A stretch of 64,000 nt of DNA. It comes from Iningainema tapete BLCC-T55 (lineage in GTDB: Bacteria; Cyanobacteriota; Cyanobacteriia; Cyanobacteriales; Nostocaceae). The stretch lies in assembly GCF_014698965.1 (NCBI RefSeq), contig NZ_JACXAE010000072.1, forward strand, positions 1 to 64,000, read 5' to 3'. Both the position numbers and the translations under genes were made by a program. The notes beneath the pieces are model-generated. The model was given only the letters and a program-made list of their open reading frames with translations. It ran no database searches and had not been told where the DNA came from. This document shows positions 9,261-18,781 of the stretch, in pieces (position 1 is the stretch's first letter; every line of letters begins with the position of its first letter).

Positions 9261-10313
9261 TCAAGCACGAAAAAAAGCTCTTGCCTCAGCACAGTCAAGT
9301 TGAATTTGTGTTTTCAGCGCTTCAAGCGTTGGAAATTTTTGTTCAGGGCGCAAAAACTTTTCTAGTTCTACTGTCAGTTTTTTGCAATACAAATCACCCT
9401 TCCAATCTAACAAATGTACTTCCACTGTTGGATGAGTACCATTTACTGTGGGGCGAGAGCCAATATTCATTACTCCCACGCAGTCAAAAGCAGTAGCATC
9501 TGGTACTTCACCCAAACTTTTAACACGGACAGCGTAAACTCCAAAACGTGGCAAAAACTTTTGTTTAGGAAGTTGTAGGTTGGCGGTGGGAAAGCCGATA
9601 GTTCTACCCAGTTGTTGACCTTTGACCACAGAACCCATTAGTGTATAAGGGCGTCCTAGCAGTTGGTTGGCTTTTTCAATATCTCCGTGTTCTAGATGTT
9701 GACGGACAAGTGAACTGCTGATCCTTTCGCTGTCCGAGTATTCCTGCCCATCACAATTACAAGTTTCCAAAGGAACGATGGTAACAGGGATATCATACTT
9801 TGCTGCAATTTGTTGTAATAAAGTGGCAGTACCACTGCGTTGGCTACCAAAACGAAAATCTTGTCCAACGCTAATTCGTTGGCATTGTAGTTGTTGTACA
9901 AGAATCTTTTCCACAAACTCTTCAGGAGTTAAAGCAGATAATTCTTTATCAAATGGTAGTAGTAAGAGTTGTTCTACCCCAAGACTGCGCAATTGATAAA
10001 TTTTTTCATCCAATGGTGTTAACAGAGTACGGGGTTTTCCCGTAAAAAACTCCTGCGGATGAGGATTAAAAGTCACAACTGTTGAGTAGGCATATCCAGA
10101 AGGGAGTGAAAGATCTTTTGCAGTTGGGGAGGACTTTGAGAATGTCATCCCTGTTAGATCCAAACGATCTGCTTTTAATATTGGTTGAATTACCTGTTGA
10201 TGACCACGATGTACACCATCAAATTTACCTAAAGCAATAACAGTTGGCGTTAGAGCCAATTCAGTCGAAGATGTTACCCACACAGAACACCCATTTTGAG
10301 ACAGATTTAGCAC
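9261..10313 (-). CDS. ribF: bifunctional riboflavin kinase / FAD synthetase
   Basis: Makes FMN from riboflavin and then FAD. The N-terminal nucleotidyltransferase domain shows ALGKFDGVHRGHQQVI (about residues 27-42) and the FxxNPHP motif (VTFNPHPQEFF). The C-terminal riboflavin kinase domain shows GRPYTLMGSVVKGQQLGRTIGFPTANL and the substrate loop GVMNIGSRPTVNG. Length (350) is slightly above the usual ~310-330 because of a segment around residues 50-70 that includes AKDLSLPSGYAYS. The start is GTG 10313; a somewhat shorter start is possible. Downstream gene is the dihaem cytochrome c. Confidence 0.95.
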   Translation of the reverse strand: MLNLSQNGCSVWVTSSTELALTPTVIALGKFDGVHRGHQQVIQPILKADRLDLTGMTFSKSSPTAKDLSLPSGYAYSTVVTFNPHPQEFFTGKPRTLLTPLDEKIYQLRSLGVEQLLLLPFDKELSALTPEEFVEKILVQQLQCQRISVGQDFRFGSQRSGTATLLQQIAAKYDIPVTIVPLETCNCDGQEYSDSERISSSLVRQHLEHGDIEKANQLLGRPYTLMGSVVKGQQLGRTIGFPTANLQLPKQKFLPRFGVYAVRVKSLGEVPDATAFDCVGVMNIGSRPTVNGTHPTVEVHLLDWKGDLYCKKLTVELEKFLRPEQKFPTLEALKTQIQLDCAEARAFFRA

Positions 10314-10513
10314 ATCAATTTTGGGATCTTAGGTTTATAAAGCCGTTAGCTGACTAATCGCTATAAGCAATATTTACACAATCTCATCTAAAATCTACAC
10401 TCTTCTAAGTAGCAACTTGATTCAAACCATGCAAGCCCAGACTCCTATTATAACCGCAGCAATATGCTACTATTATAAATAAGAGCAAAAATGGTAGAAT
10501 AGTCGCCTGGTGC

Positions 10514-11419
10514 TTAAGTTAAAGGTAGAGAGTCAATCACAGAAAAAGATTCTGATAAAGCAACTGATGCCCCTACCCTGAGTACCATACCTTCGCGTGC
10601 CATAATCGCACCCGGAAACTTACGCATTGCTTCTTCCCCGACACGATCCAAAAACTCATCATCGTGGGAAGGATCGTGATGAAAAATCACTAGAGTTTTG
10701 ACATTAGCCGCTAGCGCTACTTTCACAGCTTCTTGCCAAGTTGAGTGTCCCCAGCCAATTTTTGGTTTGGTGGGCAAATAATATTCTTCATTGGTATAAG
10801 TAGAATCATAAATAAGAATATCGGCATTACGAGCTAGCCACAAAACATTTTCATCAAGTCTGTCCGGGAAGTGTTCAGTATCTGTAATGTAGACAACAGC
10901 ATGATCTTGCCAATTAACACGGTATCCCACAGCTTCACCAGGATGATTCAAAGGAGCTGTTTCTACGGTAATGTCGTCGATTAGTATAGGTTGCCCTGGT
11001 ACAACATCATGAAAATCTAAATTGGCTTGCATAATCTGTAAGGGTACGGGAAAATTCGGATGGAGCATCTGATCGTTAAGACGTTGTTCAATGGTGGAAC
11101 CATCGGGTGCGATCGCGCCATATATATGAAAGGAATTTCCCTTCACAAACCCAGGAGTAAAGAAAGGAAAACCTTGCATGTGATCCCAGTGAGAGTGGGT
11201 AAAGAAAATATGAGCGTCAACTGGCATTTTGGGCAACAATGATTGCCCTAAAACGTGCAGTCCCGTACCACCATCAAAAATTAAGCGTTTGCCGTCCACT
11301 TGCATCTCAATGCAAGGGGTATTACCGCCATAACGAACGGTGTGTAGTCCCGGACAAGGTATACTGCCGCGAACACCCCAAAAATGGACTGTAAATTGGT
11401 GGTTCTTGATCCTAGACAT
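10514..11419 (-). CDS. MBL-fold metallo-hydrolase (phosphodiesterase-like)
   Basis: 301 residues of the metallo-beta-lactamase superfamily. Near the N-terminus is FWGVRGSIPCPG and YGGNTPCIEM, typical of the cyclic-phosphodiesterase/PqsE-like branch. The metal site is THSHWDHMQGFPFF (HxHxDH, about residue 77-82); further ligands are in LNHPGEAVGYRV, ITDTEHF and the final IFHHDPSHDDE. It is cytosolic, with no signal peptide. The substrate cannot be deduced; cyclic nucleotides or phosphoribosyl cyclic phosphate are family precedents. The gene stands alone; start ATG 11419. Confidence 0.85.
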   Translation of the reverse strand: MSRIKNHQFTVHFWGVRGSIPCPGLHTVRYGGNTPCIEMQVDGKRLIFDGGTGLHVLGQSLLPKMPVDAHIFFTHSHWDHMQGFPFFTPGFVKGNSFHIYGAIAPDGSTIEQRLNDQMLHPNFPVPLQIMQANLDFHDVVPGQPILIDDITVETAPLNHPGEAVGYRVNWQDHAVVYITDTEHFPDRLDENVLWLARNADILIYDSTYTNEEYYLPTKPKIGWGHSTWQEAVKVALAANVKTLVIFHHDPSHDDEFLDRVGEEAMRKFPGAIMAREGMVLRVGASVALSESFSVIDSLPLT

Positions 11420-11868
11420 GGTGTTGCTTGCAAGATAGAGCGGGATATGAATAAAAAATGTTTACTTATTTTGTTCAGTTTATGCTGTCTCACTGTTTTT
11501 AGTAGAGAGTAAATTTATTGGTAAAACAGCATACCAAGTTTAACAGTGTTGCTAAACTTGGTTAGGCAAGAGCCTCTTAGAGAAATATATGTACAACCTG
11601 TGATCAATCATACACTTAATTCCGAAAACTCCTTGCGTGAAAACCCATACAATCATAATTTGACGAAGACATTTTTCTGCACTTTTATGAGCGCAACCAT
11701 AACTTTGATAACATAGTTTGATGGGTAGCGAAAACCACTTTACGCAATGGGCAATGGGCAATGGGCAATGGGCAATGGTTTGAGCGGTTGAGCGTCCGAG
11801 AAATTGTGAAAATCAATTATTTCTTACCTAGCCCCATGCCCTATTCCCCATGCCCCACTTATCATGGT
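11420..11868. other. intergenic region with heptanucleotide tandem repeat
   Basis: About 450 bases separate the MBL gene from surE. The only clear structure is five perfect copies of GCAATGG at 11744-11778, a short tandem heptanucleotide repeat (STRR) as described in heterocystous cyanobacteria. I see no convincing gene. Confidence 0.6.
11744..11778. repeat. STRR heptanucleotide repeat, (GCAATGG)x5
   Basis: Five uninterrupted, identical 7-base units. Copy number in such arrays varies between strains through slippage. Confidence 0.9.
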
Positions 11869-12666
11869 TCACGGAAACTTCAATTCCCATTCAGACAGTG
11901 TACACAATCCAGAGGCGTAAGTAAGATTGTATTGCAATGGAGTTATGCTAATGTAGTTTTTCCGAACCACATGTACATCCATTGGTAAATGCTGTGGTAA
12001 ATTTAAACCAGCTGGTGGTTCCACATCTTCTAGAACTTCTCCAGTTAACCAGTAGTAGGTTTTACCACGCGGATCTACTCTTTGATCAAAAACATCAATG
12101 TAGCGTCGCACTCCTTGACGAGTTATCATCACTCCAGTAATTTCTGGCGCTGGAACAGCAGGAACATTAACATTAAGCAACATTAACTCTGGTAAAGGCT
12201 GTTGGGCTAGTTTTGCTACTAGGTTACACGCAAAATTAGCAGCTGGCTGAAAGTTTTTGTAAGAAAAACTGGCAAGACTCATTGCCACGCTGGGAATACC
12301 TTCGATTAAACCTTCCATAGCCGCAGAAACAGTACCAGAATAAAGAATTTCTGTTCCCAGATTAGCTCCTTGATTGATCCCAGAAACAACCAAATCGGGA
12401 GGAGACTCAAGTAATGCCCACAGCGCTAATTTAACACAGTCAGAAGGAGTACCATCGCAAGCCCAGGCTTTGACAGCCGGATCAAAGATTGACTCGACAA
12501 TTTCAGCGCGAATTGGCTGGTGAAGAGTAAGTCCGTGTCCAGTTGCTGAACGTTCTCGATCTGGGCAAACTACAGTAACATCGTGACCTGCTTGAGCTAA
12601 GGTATTTGCTAGAGTGCGTATACCCAAGGCATAAACACCATCATCATTGCTAATCAGTAATTTCAT
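11869..12666 (-). CDS. surE: 5'/3'-nucleotidase SurE
   Basis: A 265-residue metal-dependent nucleoside monophosphatase (survival protein family). The active-site Asp pair is in [13 protein letters not shown] (residues 8-9). Also present: [15 protein letters not shown] and [20 protein letters not shown], which carry the metal-binding Ser and Asn, and AAMEG. Length and domain layout are normal. It acts in the cytosol on 5' or 3' nucleotides and short polyphosphates by family knowledge. The gene is on the minus strand, divergent from pheS, with a spacer that holds palindromes and a heptad repeat. Confidence 0.95.
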   Translation of the reverse strand: MKLLISNDDGVYALGIRTLANTLAQAGHDVTVVCPDRERSATGHGLTLHQPIRAEIVESIFDPAVKAWACDGTPSDCVKLALWALLESPPDLVVSGINQGANLGTEILYSGTVSAAMEGLIEGIPSVAMSLASFSYKNFQPAANFACNLVAKLAQQPLPELMLLNVNVPAVPAPEITGVMITRQGVRRYIDVFDQRVDPRGKTYYWLTGEVLEDVEPPAGLNLPQHLPMDVHVVRKNYISITPLQYNLTYASGLCTLSEWELKFP

Positions 12667-12688
12667 AGTTAATCATCATCATCCATTA

Positions 12689-12717
12689 GTAGAGACGCCC
12701 CGAGGGGGCGTCTCTAC
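12689..12717. repeat. perfect palindrome, 13-bp stem
   Basis: GTAGAGACGCCCC and GGGGCGTCTCTAC flank GAG. It belongs to a family seen again, in variants, at 40812-40832, 44999-45037 and 53886-53914 of this window. Confidence 0.8.
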
Positions 12718-12788
12718 ATTAGTTATTGTAAATACCTCAATGAGGCGTATGTACATTAGTTATTTTAAATACCCCAGGGAGGCATTTA
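12715..12788. repeat. two degenerate 37-bp tandem units
   Basis: TACATTAGTTATT begins both units (12715-12751 and 12752-12788); each ends in a small inverted motif (CCTCAATGAGG, CCCCAGGGAGG). Together with the neighbouring palindrome this looks like an accumulation of small repeat elements in the surE-pheS spacer. Confidence 0.55.
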
Positions 12789-12930
12789 CAGGTCGAAAGT
12801 TAAAACTTCAATTTAGTCTGACGTAAAGCGGCTACACTGGTAAAGAGAAATTCAGTTTTCACCATTGCCTTAGACTTGTGCAGTGGCATATTACTAATTT
12901 TATGTGACCAGCAATCCCAAGCTGTAGACA

Positions 12931-12951
12931 AATGATTAATGATTAATGATT
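12931..12951. repeat. STRR heptanucleotide repeat, (AATGATT)x3
   Basis: Three perfect 7-base units ending 8 bases before the pheS start codon, where a ribosome binding site would normally be; no purine-rich Shine-Dalgarno is present. Confidence 0.8.
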
Positions 12952-12959
12952 AAATACTA

Positions 12960-13952
12960 ATGACTAGCAATTTAGAGGCTCAACTATTAACACTTCAAGC
13001 AGAAGGAGAAAAAGCGATTTTCTCCGCAGATTCGCTGGAACGTCTAGAGGAACTCAGAGTTAACTATCTGGGCAAAAAGGGAGAGTTGGGGGCGCTGTTG
13101 CGGAGTATGGGACAACTAAGTGCCGAAGAACGCCCAAAAATTGGGGCGATCGCCAACACAGTCAAAGAAGCCATACAAAACAGTATAGACCAACAACGCG
13201 CTTCCTTGGAAGCCGCTGAAATTCAAGGACGGCTAGAAGCTGAAACTCTGGATGTGACGATGCCGGGAATTTATCGTCCCCAAGGTCGTATTCATCCCCT
13301 CAATGGCATAATAGACCGGGCAACAGATATTTTCGTCGGCATGGGCTATACTGTAGCAAATGGTCCAGAAATGGAAACAGATTACTACAACTTCGAGGCG
13401 CTCAACACTCCGCCAGATCACCCAGCCCGTGATATGCAGGATACCTTTTACCTTCCTGACGGAAATCTGCTGCGCACTCAAACCTCGTCAGTACAAATTC
13501 GTTACATGGAAGCCGAGGAACCACCAATTCGGATTATTGCTCCAGGGCGAGTATACCGAAAAGATGAAGTAGACGCAACTCACACCGCAGTTTTCCATCA
13601 AATTGAACTTTTAGCGGTAGACGAAGGACTCACCTTTACCGACCTTAAAGGTACTATCAAAATGTTTTTACAAGCGATGTTTGGCGAAGTGCCAATCCGC
13701 TTTCGTGCCAGTTACTTCCCATTCACAGAACCCTCCGCTGAAGTAGACTTGCAGTGGAATGGTCGCTGGCTCGAAGTTATGGGCTGTGGTATGGTCGATC
13801 CAAACGTGTTAAAAGCAGTAGGTTATGACCCAGAAGTATACACCGGATTCGCCGCCGGTTTTGGTGTAGAACGTTTTGCTATGGTGCTACACCAACTTGA
13901 TGACATTCGGCGTGTTTACTCCAGTGATTTGCGGTTTTTACGACAATTTTAA
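12960..13952 (+). CDS. pheS: phenylalanine--tRNA ligase alpha subunit
   Basis: 330 residues, the normal size of the bacterial alpha subunit of the (alpha-beta)2 enzyme that charges tRNA-Phe. The N-terminal coiled-coil is followed by the class II catalytic core. Visible: [19 protein letters not shown], then the motif 2 region ([21 protein letters not shown]-type loop), [16 protein letters not shown], and motif 3 [20 protein letters not shown]. pheT is not adjacent, as is usual in cyanobacteria. The 3' end overlaps the convergent recQ by 4 bases. An STRR array sits just before the start. Confidence 0.97.
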   Translation: MTSNLEAQLLTLQAEGEKAIFSADSLERLEELRVNYLGKKGELGALLRSMGQLSAEERPKIGAIANTVKEAIQNSIDQQRASLEAAEIQGRLEAETLDVTMPGIYRPQGRIHPLNGIIDRATDIFVGMGYTVANGPEMETDYYNFEALNTPPDHPARDMQDTFYLPDGNLLRTQTSSVQIRYMEAEEPPIRIIAPGRVYRKDEVDATHTAVFHQIELLAVDEGLTFTDLKGTIKMFLQAMFGEVPIRFRASYFPFTEPSAEVDLQWNGRWLEVMGCGMVDPNVLKAVGYDPEVYTGFAAGFGVERFAMVLHQLDDIRRVYSSDLRFLRQF

Positions 13953-15391
13953 CGGTGGCAATTATCACAATGACCACAACGCCATGCTGGTTCAAGTTTA
14001 AAACCAAAGGCGTTTAACAAAAACTGCCAACGGCATTGCTTGGTAGTAATATATCTATTCATCTGCACAACTGCGATCAGTTCCTTGGTAGACTGATTTA
14101 GTCTGCCAGGGATGATGCTGTAATTAAAAGGGTCTAACCACTTTAATTGACCAGCGCTGTGGAGTAAAGCCAGAGCAATTGCACCGTCGGGAAATTTTCT
14201 TGCTACTGCATTGACTTCCCCTTGAGAGGGTAGCTTTTTCACCAGCTGCTGTGCGGATATTTGTTGCGATCGCACCCGCTCTTCAAAAAACCGCTGTCTT
14301 TGTTTATCCTCTGGATCTAACCATCCCGTAGGTTCACTTACCAAAGTCAGGGCATCACTTGGTTTACCATCCCGCCCAGCACGTCCAATTTCCTGCAAAT
14401 ACTCTGATAGCAACAACGGCGCGTGAAAATGAACCACCCAACGGACATCACTTTTATTTATCCCCATACCAAAAGCAGACGTACAGATGACAAACGGCAT
14501 ATTTCCCCCTAGCCATTTCGCCTCTACACTGCGCCTCTCCTCTGCTCCTAGCCCAGCGTGATAACTAGCTGTAACATAACCCATAGAGTGCAGCCACGCA
14601 GCTAAATCCTCACTATCTCGCCTTGTCCGAACATAAACTAGCCCAGTTTGTTTTGGTCTATTTTGTATAAATTTTAATAATTGTTGCTTTCTGCCTCGTG
14701 GTGTCCAAACTATGCGTACACTTGGGTTCAGATTAGAACGGTAGACAGGAAGCTGGAAAACATCCGGTTCTTCTAATTGTAAAGTTTCTTGAATTATTTT
14801 TTGAGCTAGAGGGTCAGCAGTGGCGGTAAAAGCAGCTAATGCTATTTTTGTTCCCGGTGGTTTTGATTTTAGCAGCGTTGGTCGCACTACCCCCAATCTT
14901 CGATACGCTGGTCTAAACGTCTCTCCCCACTGCACCAGACAATGAGCTTCATCTAAAATCAAACTGTTAATTACCAGTTGTGGATTTACCAATCTTTCCC
15001 ATACCGACTCACTTAATAAAGTCTCTGGAGACAAGTATAGTAACCGTAGCTTTTGTCTTTCTATAGCTTGTAAAGTTTGTCGCCGCATCAAAGATGGTAA
15101 TTCACCATGCAAAATCCCTGCTGGTAAGTTCCGTTGACGCAGTTCCTGCACTTGGTTTTCCATCAAAGCAATCAACGGAGAAACTACCAGCGTTAATCCA
15201 GTTTGTAGCAGTGCCGGAAGTTGAAAGCAAATAGACTTTCCCCCACCTGTGGGCATAATAATCAGCGCATCTTTCTTTGCCAATAAAGAGTGAATAATTT
15301 CTCCTTGTGGTGGACGGAAATCCTCGTAACCCCAGATTTTATGCAAAGCTGCGCGGATTTCGTTAAGAGACGTTGTTGGTGGGTGATTCAT
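13949..15391 (-). CDS. recQ: ATP-dependent DNA helicase RecQ (short form)
   Basis: A superfamily 2 3'-5' DNA helicase of 480 residues. Motif I is [16 protein letters not shown], motif II DEAH ([13 protein letters not shown]), motif [11 protein letters not shown], motif [21 protein letters not shown] and [16 protein letters not shown]. The C-terminus has a compact zinc-binding arrangement (one Cys in KQCRWQF, then [11 protein letters not shown]) but no winged-helix or HRDC domain, so it is shorter than E. coli RecQ (about 600). It is probably a second, short RecQ paralogue acting in repair or recombination. Overlaps pheS by 4 bp at the 3' end. Confidence 0.9.
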   Translation of the reverse strand: MNHPPTTSLNEIRAALHKIWGYEDFRPPQGEIIHSLLAKKDALIIMPTGGGKSICFQLPALLQTGLTLVVSPLIALMENQVQELRQRNLPAGILHGELPSLMRRQTLQAIERQKLRLLYLSPETLLSESVWERLVNPQLVINSLILDEAHCLVQWGETFRPAYRRLGVVRPTLLKSKPPGTKIALAAFTATADPLAQKIIQETLQLEEPDVFQLPVYRSNLNPSVRIVWTPRGRKQQLLKFIQNRPKQTGLVYVRTRRDSEDLAAWLHSMGYVTASYHAGLGAEERRSVEAKWLGGNMPFVICTSAFGMGINKSDVRWVVHFHAPLLLSEYLQEIGRAGRDGKPSDALTLVSEPTGWLDPEDKQRQRFFEERVRSQQISAQQLVKKLPSQGEVNAVARKFPDGAIALALLHSAGQLKWLDPFNYSIIPGRLNQSTKELIAVVQMNRYITTKQCRWQFLLNAFGFKLEPAWRCGHCDNCHR

Positions 15392-15503
15392 TCTTCACAA
15401 GAACATGAGCGTGACTCTCAATATATCCTTCGCTCTTAAGCTACTGGCTCAGTGATTCACACAAAACAAACAACATCCACCTGCGATTTAAATCGCTTTT
15501 CTT

Positions 15504-15549
15504 ATAGCTAAAGTCCTCTAAAGAGGACTAAGATGCTTTTTTGGCTATA
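15504..15549. repeat. palindromic element with AGTCCTCT stem
   Basis: AGTCCTCT-AA-AGAGGACT (15512-15529) nested inside TATAGC ... GCTATA. A sibling with AGTCATCT-AA-AGATGACT occurs at 49277-49294, so this is a dispersed repeat family with compensating changes in the stem. Confidence 0.65.
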
Positions 15550-15669
15550 GTACAAGGGTTATCTTCGCGTCCTTGGCGTCTTTGCGGTTCATTTATCTTC
15601 TCCAAATCTCATACTGCACATGAGTAGAATAGCCCCTACAATACTTTAAACACTAGGTGCAGCAGCGAT

Positions 15670-16128
15670 ATGACTGAAGAATTAAAACATAAATTTTACA
15701 TTAGTACTGATAAATCTAAATTAGATATTTCCCTGATTAATAATTCTTTAAAAACTTTGTATTGGACTGAGAATATACCATTAGCAATATTATCCAAGTC
15801 AATCAACAATTCTTTATGCTTTGGACTGTATGAAGGCGATAAACAAGTGGGCTTTGCCAGAGTCATCACTGACTATGCAACTTCAGCTTTGTTAAAAGAC
15901 GTTTTTATTCTAGAACCATACCGCGAACAAGGTTTAGGAATATGGTTTGTTGAATATATTTTGGAATACCCAGAACTACAAGAAGTCGCAATGTGGTTAT
16001 TAGGAACAAAAGATGCTCATGGACTTTATCGCCGTTACGGTTTTAAAGATTTGAAACAACCGGAAAGAATTATGATACGTTTAAATCCAAATATTATGCG
16101 GCATAAAAGTGGTCTTCCTGTAGAGTAG
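15670..16128 (+). CDS. GNAT family N-acetyltransferase
   Basis: A 152-residue single GNAT domain, which transfers acetyl from acetyl-CoA to an amino group of unknown substrate. The acetyl-CoA loop region is DVFILEPYREQGLGIWFVEYI (motif A, Q/RxxGxG/A form RE-QGLG), preceded by VGFARVITDYATSALLKD. The C-terminal part AMWLLGTKDAHGLYRRYGF is typical. Compared with its neighbours it is AT-rich. It stands alone between recQ and the phytase-like gene. Confidence 0.85.
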   Translation: MTEELKHKFYISTDKSKLDISLINNSLKTLYWTENIPLAILSKSINNSLCFGLYEGDKQVGFARVITDYATSALLKDVFILEPYREQGLGIWFVEYILEYPELQEVAMWLLGTKDAHGLYRRYGFKDLKQPERIMIRLNPNIMRHKSGLPVE

Positions 16129-16241
16129 CCCCACGTCAGATTCATTATCACACGCAAGTTAATGAGGGTTTAAGAAAGCCTTAGTTTTAAGCCAACCTCT
16201 GTATGGTACGGTAGCGAGGAAATGTTCTTTCACCGCTACAT

Positions 16242-17408
16242 ATGAGTACAATCAAAAATTTATCTTTCATTGGACAGGCGCTGTTTCCAGCACGCACTCA
16301 AACGCTTGACGACACGACCATTGGAGGTCTTTCAGGGCTTACTTACGATGCGCTGAATGAACGCTACTATGCTATTTCAGACGACAGAGGGGGACAACCC
16401 AATGAGCCTGGTGATCCACCACGCTTCTATACCTTAACTCTCGATTTGAGTGACGGGACTTTTGATAATAGCCGTGTTTCCTTTACAGAAGTGACACGCT
16501 TGCGTCGTGAAGATGGTTCCTTTTACCCAAACTTTTCTACAGATTTGGAGAGCATTCAGCTTACCAATTCTGGAACTTTACTGATAACTTCAGAGGGAGA
16601 GACAGCAGGAACAGGACAGATTCGCACCAATCCTTTCCTCAACGAGTACAACTTAGATGGTACTCTGATTCGCTCACTGCCAATTCCTAAAAAGTTCATT
16701 CCCGATGCTTCCATAGCTGCTGACCAAACACGCGGTGTGCGTGATAACCTCGCTTTTGAAAGTGGAGCCATCACCCCAGATGGTTTGACGTTCTTCACTG
16801 CAAGTGAAAATGCCTTGGTGCAGGATGGACCTGTGGGAAGTGTGACCAGCGACACGCGATCGCGCCTTATAAGCTATGATCTGCTTACTGGACAACCCAA
16901 GGGCGAATTCCTGTATGTGACTGACGCTGTGGCATTTGCGCCAGAGCCAAGCAACGGCTTTACTAGCACAGGATTAGTAGACTTACTCGCCCTAGACAAT
17001 GGTACGACGCTGCTTGCTTTAGAGCGCTCCTTTTCTTTAGGTAGACCTGGTGGCGGTAACACCATTAAGCTGTATGAAGTTTCTTTAGGCGAAGCAACTG
17101 ATATCACGGAGATACCTTCTCTCAATGACCTCAGTGCAACAGAACTCGCGAATATTCGCCCTGCCGAAAAACAATTGCTGCTCGATCTCAACGACCTGGG
17201 GTTGGAAAATGGACTCAATAATATTGAAGGCATTGCATTAGGTTCTCAATTACCCAACGGTTTGCAGTCGCTCATTTTAGTCAGTGACGATAACTTTAAT
17301 TTGGGCAACATTCCGCAGGTACCTTTCTTGGAATTTACACAGTTTCTGGTATTTGGAATAGAGTTAAACTCGCACAATCCTACTCTAGTAACTGATCTGG
17401 GATTGTAG
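16242..17408 (+). CDS. esterase-like activity of phytase family protein
   Basis: 388 residues matching the phytase-like esterase family (six-bladed beta-propeller). Motifs: GGLSGLTYDALNERYYAISDD near residues 28-48, DLESIQLTNSGTLLITSEGE, the NLAFESGAITPDGLTFFTASE segment, LLALDNGTTLLALERSF, and LNNIEGIALGSQLPNG near the end. These proteins are usually exported, but no signal peptide is evident here from the ATG at 16242, so it may be cytosolic or use another route. The natural substrate is unknown. It faces the PNPOx-like gene, with a palindrome between them. Confidence 0.85.
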   Translation: MSTIKNLSFIGQALFPARTQTLDDTTIGGLSGLTYDALNERYYAISDDRGGQPNEPGDPPRFYTLTLDLSDGTFDNSRVSFTEVTRLRREDGSFYPNFSTDLESIQLTNSGTLLITSEGETAGTGQIRTNPFLNEYNLDGTLIRSLPIPKKFIPDASIAADQTRGVRDNLAFESGAITPDGLTFFTASENALVQDGPVGSVTSDTRSRLISYDLLTGQPKGEFLYVTDAVAFAPEPSNGFTSTGLVDLLALDNGTTLLALERSFSLGRPGGGNTIKLYEVSLGEATDITEIPSLNDLSATELANIRPAEKQLLLDLNDLGLENGLNNIEGIALGSQLPNGLQSLILVSDDNFNLGNIPQVPFLEFTQFLVFGIELNSHNPTLVTDLGL

Positions 17409-17438
17409 GTAAGCTTTTGATTTAGGGTTTCAGTCCGC

Positions 17439-17471
17439 AATGCCCACCACATCCAGGTTTTGGTGGGCATT
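17439..17471. terminator. hairpin between convergent genes
   Basis: AATGCCCACCA and TGGTGGGCATT form an 11-bp perfect stem with an 11-base loop, located between the convergent esterase (ends 17408) and PNPOx-like (ends 17510) genes. Placement suggests a two-way terminator; it may also be a dispersed repeat. Confidence 0.5.
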
Positions 17472-17509
17472 GCCCACCCTACGTGTATTTCAAAAATTAA
17501 ATAGTAGCC

Positions 17510-18193
17510 TTATATACGTGTGTAATTATACAAATAATTTGGTATTTCAATTTTGGATTGTAAATGCGAGTCATCGTAGACGCGCTGCTTGTCGTCAGAC
17601 ATCGCCTCACCTGCAACCAATTGCAAGGGAAGAACACCCGCCCACACTGGCAAACTGTAATCTGCTTCATCATCCATTGGCATACCTGTCCGTACTTTTG
17701 CGGATGCTTCTGTTAAGGGTAGCGAAAGTACCAAGGTTCCCTGTAACTCTTGGCTGTTGGGTTGGCGCACTTCTTCCCACCGTCCTGGCACTACATGCTC
17801 CGTGAAAGCTCGTAGGGCTTCTAGTTTTTGCTCTGCTTCTTGTATTAGGGTTGCTGTACCAAATATTACAACTGAACGGTAGTTCATTGAATGGTGGAAC
17901 GCAGATCGAGCCAGTACTAGCCCATCAAGCAAAGTAACTGTTACGCAAACTTCTATCCCACTGAGTAACGAACGCAACATTCGACTGGCGGGAGAACCAT
18001 GAATATAAAGTTGGTCTTCCACTCGTCCATAAGCAGTGGGAATGACAAAAGGCTGGTTATCAACAATAAATCCTACATGGCAAACTAACGCTTCATCTAA
18101 AATATCATAGATGACTTGACGTTCATAATTTCCACGTTTCGCCATTCGCTTAATTTGAGTGCGTTCTGTCGCAGTTAATTGTTCTTGATTCAT
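17510..18193 (-). CDS. pyridoxamine 5'-phosphate oxidase-like flavin-binding protein
   Basis: 227 residues of the split-barrel FMN-binding family. Visible: KRGNYERQVIYDILDEALVC, the FVIPTAYGRVEDQLYIHGSP core that contacts flavin, VLARSAFHHSMNYRSVVIFG, and a C-terminal segment ending in DYSLPVWAGVLPL. Family members are FMN- or F420-dependent oxidoreductases of unknown substrate. It shares the strand with the GNAT gene 5 bases upstream, hence one operon, and is divergent from a MocR-type regulator (start 18782), which suggests that regulator controls it. Confidence 0.85.
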   Translation of the reverse strand: MNQEQLTATERTQIKRMAKRGNYERQVIYDILDEALVCHVGFIVDNQPFVIPTAYGRVEDQLYIHGSPASRMLRSLLSGIEVCVTVTLLDGLVLARSAFHHSMNYRSVVIFGTATLIQEAEQKLEALRAFTEHVVPGRWEEVRQPNSQELQGTLVLSLPLTEASAKVRTGMPMDDEADYSLPVWAGVLPLQLVAGEAMSDDKQRVYDDSHLQSKIEIPNYLYNYTRI

Positions 18194-18198
18194 TTCGG

Positions 18199-18675
18199 TT
18201 AAATTAAATCCAATTGCATTGAATTACTGGCGGAAAAACCAAGACTGTCGTAGACTGGTTTGCCCGCAGGAGAAGCGTTGAGAAGCACTCGTGTACAACC
18301 AACTGCTTTTAGGTGTGCGATCGCCATATTGGTTAGTTGTTTGGCAATTCCTTGTCTGCGGTAAGGTGGTTCAACGTAAACGCCCCAGATGTATCCATAT
18401 TGTCGGTACTGCGGCTTGAGAACATTTGGGTATGTCAAATATATTTGACAACTTGCCGAGCCAACAACTGCGCTATCAACTTCTGCGACAAACCCTTTGT
18501 AAGACAATTCCTGACGAGCGTTTTCGATAAATTCAAGGGTAATATTTAGCCAGTCAGAATTGATATCGTCATCAGGAACACCAATATCTCGCCACATTTG
18601 GTAAAAGTGCTGGGCAATGAGAGAGTCTTCCTCTACAGTTGCTTCTCTGATAGTGATATGTCGTTCTATCAGCAT
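18199..18675 (-). CDS. GNAT family N-acetyltransferase
   Basis: A 158-residue acetyltransferase. The N-terminus IREATVEEDSLIAQHFYQMW is a standard GNAT beginning; the acetyl-CoA motif is YVEPPYRRQGIAKQLTNMAI (R/QxxGxG/A as RRQGIA). The C-terminal VLLNASPAGKPVYDSLGF is typical. It is the first gene of a two-gene unit with the PNPOx-like gene (5-base gap), divergent from the MocR regulator. The pairing GNAT + PNPOx-like + MocR is a common genomic trio. Substrate unknown. Confidence 0.88.
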   Translation of the reverse strand: MLIERHITIREATVEEDSLIAQHFYQMWRDIGVPDDDINSDWLNITLEFIENARQELSYKGFVAEVDSAVVGSASCQIYLTYPNVLKPQYRQYGYIWGVYVEPPYRRQGIAKQLTNMAIAHLKAVGCTRVLLNASPAGKPVYDSLGFSASNSMQLDLI

Positions 18676-18781
18676 TGTTAACGGCGCTTAATTCAATTAC
18701 TGTTAGCGTAATTCTCAAACTGGTCTTCCACAAGAGCCAATTTTGTGATTTAATACCAGTCCACTATCCTTGATGTGAACT
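18676..18781. promoter_or_regulatory. divergent promoter region GNAT / MocR regulator
   Basis: A 106-base spacer between divergently transcribed genes, where both promoters and any MocR operator should lie. I see no clear direct repeat operator by eye. Confidence 0.35.

Noticed and set aside
11552-11761. Minus-strand 69-codon frame in the MBL-surE spacer
   Set aside because: Starts within the heptanucleotide array and has an erratic composition (many Cys and Trp) with no family resemblance.
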